Of a DNA stretch of 6,436 bases, positions 5,912 to 6,436 are shown in pieces. Each line of letters starts with the position of its first letter. The stretch's first letter is position 1. The translations under genes were made by a program, and so were the position numbers. The stretch is from Rubrobacter sp. (GTDB lineage Bacteria; Actinomycetota; Rubrobacteria; Rubrobacterales; Rubrobacteraceae), in contig JACDGB010000109.1 of assembly GCA_013815485.1 (NCBI GenBank), positions 1 to 6,436 on the forward strand, given 5' to 3'. The notes below the pieces were generated by a model that was not told the origin of the DNA, did not search any database, and saw nothing but the letters and a program-made list of their open reading frames with translations.

Positions 5912-6184
5912 TTGCCTACGGCGGAAGCCACTGAATACACATATCTCACGGTACCGCCGACCGCCGAGTTCCGTTCGTGCGTCGGGCTGGTGATGGCCGG
6001 CATGGCGATGCGCGCCAGGGTCGGAGTCGGTGGTCTGGAGGAGGCCGTCGAGTTGCTGGAAAGTTATCATTCGCAGGGGGCGGGACCGACCCGCTATCGG
6101 TTCTTTTTAGGTGAAGAGAGCGTCGTCGCGGAGGTGGAGATGCCGGAATCAGGATGGCGAAAGGTGGTGGAGCTAGTATCTTGA
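5912..6184 (+). CDS. Truncated, degenerate RsbW-like (GHKL-family) protein, possible non-kinase anti-sigma factor
   Basis: 90 residues against roughly 150 for RsbW or SpoIIAB. Residues 8-76 can be laid against the first half of Bacillus RsbW, with no gap up to about residue 57. The strand EYTYLTVPPTAEF corresponds to DYIEMKVPAQPEY, and the helix CVGLVMAGMAMRARVGVGG to the RsbW helix ending in SRMGY. LEEAVELLESYHSQGA lies where the ATP-binding N-box (EACTNAV) should be. RYRFFLGEESVVAEVE matches the next two strands. In that alignment the N-box glutamate and magnesium-binding asparagine become Ser51 and Gln55, and the G1 and G2 glycine boxes and the ATP lid are absent because the protein ends. 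ATP binding and serine-kinase activity are therefore not expected. AAGGAG at 5900-5905 lies six bases before the TTG start. The stop overlaps the sigma factor start by one base (TGATG), so translation is probably coupled. The homology is my own by-eye alignment. Confidence 0.65.
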   Translation: MPTAEATEYTYLTVPPTAEFRSCVGLVMAGMAMRARVGVGGLEEAVELLESYHSQGAGPTRYRFFLGEESVVAEVEMPESGWRKVVELVS

Positions 6185-6436
6185 TGCGTCGCTACCGGCG
6201 GCCGGACAAGGCACGCACTCGACGATTGCTCGTGCGCTATCACAAGGAGGGTGACCGGCGCGCCCGCGAGCGGGTCATACAGGAGCAGCTTCCATTGGTG
6301 GAGTTTTTGGCGCGCAAGTTCGCTGGGCGTGGCGAGCCGGTGGACGACTTGGTGCAGGTCGCCTCGGTCGGGCTTATAAAGGCCGTTGACCGTTTCGACG
6401 TTGACCGTCAGATCGAGTTTTCCACCTACGCCACGC
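6184..6436 (+). CDS. Sigma factor of the SigB/SigF/SigG family, N-terminal 84 codons (3' end outside window)
   Basis: RNA polymerase sigma-70 family subunit that directs transcription of an alternative, typically stress or developmental, regulon. The visible part has a short basic N-terminus (MRRYRRPDKARTRRLLVRYH) and lacks region 1.1. Region 2.1 follows (ERVIQEQLPLVEFLARKFA). Region 2.2 has PVDDLVQVASVGLIKAVDRF, the core-polymerase-binding signature of this family. The start of region 2.3 (EFSTYAT) is at the window edge. The short N-terminus and the GDRRARERVIQE...LVEFLARKFAGRGE pattern favour group 3 (SigB/F/G) over the housekeeping factor. The ATG at 6184 overlaps the previous stop by one base. 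An in-frame TTG directly before it would add a single residue. A GGAG at 6169-6172 is 11 bases upstream. Its immediate neighbour resembles an anti-sigma factor, which supports the assignment. Confidence 0.92.
   Translation, partial: MRRYRRPDKARTRRLLVRYHKEGDRRARERVIQEQLPLVEFLARKFAGRGEPVDDLVQVASVGLIKAVDRFDVDRQIEFSTYAT

Overview
The window is GC-rich bacterial chromosome. It uses TTG start codons freely (three of the six genes whose start is visible), has strong AGGAG-type ribosome binding sites, and carries a sigma-B/sigma-F type stress sigma factor. Together these suggest a Gram-positive, probably actinobacterial genome, perhaps of the deep Rubrobacter-like lineages. That placement is an inference from style and gene content. 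No RNA gene, insertion sequence, CRISPR array or prophage gene is visible.

Layout. (1) Positions 1-1032, minus strand: the N-terminal 344 codons of aspartyl-tRNA synthetase (aspS), cut by the left edge. Its anticodon-binding domain carries the His/Gly pair associated with non-discriminating AspRS. (2) Positions 1254-2219, plus strand, divergent from aspS: a lipoprotein with a cysteine-free thioredoxin-like region and a C-terminal beta-rich region resembling a lamin-tail domain. (3) Positions 2421-5066: a tight two-gene sulfur-transfer operon. It consists of a NifS/IscS-type cysteine desulfurase and, 6 nt downstream, a single 491-residue protein joining an IscU/NifU-type Fe-S scaffold domain to a complete MnmA tRNA 2-thiouridylase. 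(4) Positions 5148-5879: a DUF948 (YtxG-like) membrane protein and a YtxH-like membrane protein behind a consensus TATAAT box. (5) Positions 5912-6436: a 90-residue RsbW-like protein that has lost its ATP-binding and kinase motifs, overlapping by one base the start of a sigma-B/F/G family sigma factor cut by the right edge.

How the genes work together. The desulfurase releases sulfur from cysteine as a persulfide, and the fused protein can use it both to assemble a cluster (scaffold domain) and to thiolate U34 of tRNA (MnmA domain). The MnmA part has a CxxC plus C set of cysteines that could hold an Fe-S cluster. The scaffold part lacks the usual third ligand cysteine and has a new CxxC instead. 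This points to a dedicated, physically tethered cluster or sulfur supply for tRNA thiolation, and it is the most interesting item here. A second point of interest is the stress-type cluster on the right, where the usual anti-sigma kinase is replaced by a truncated, apparently non-catalytic homologue.
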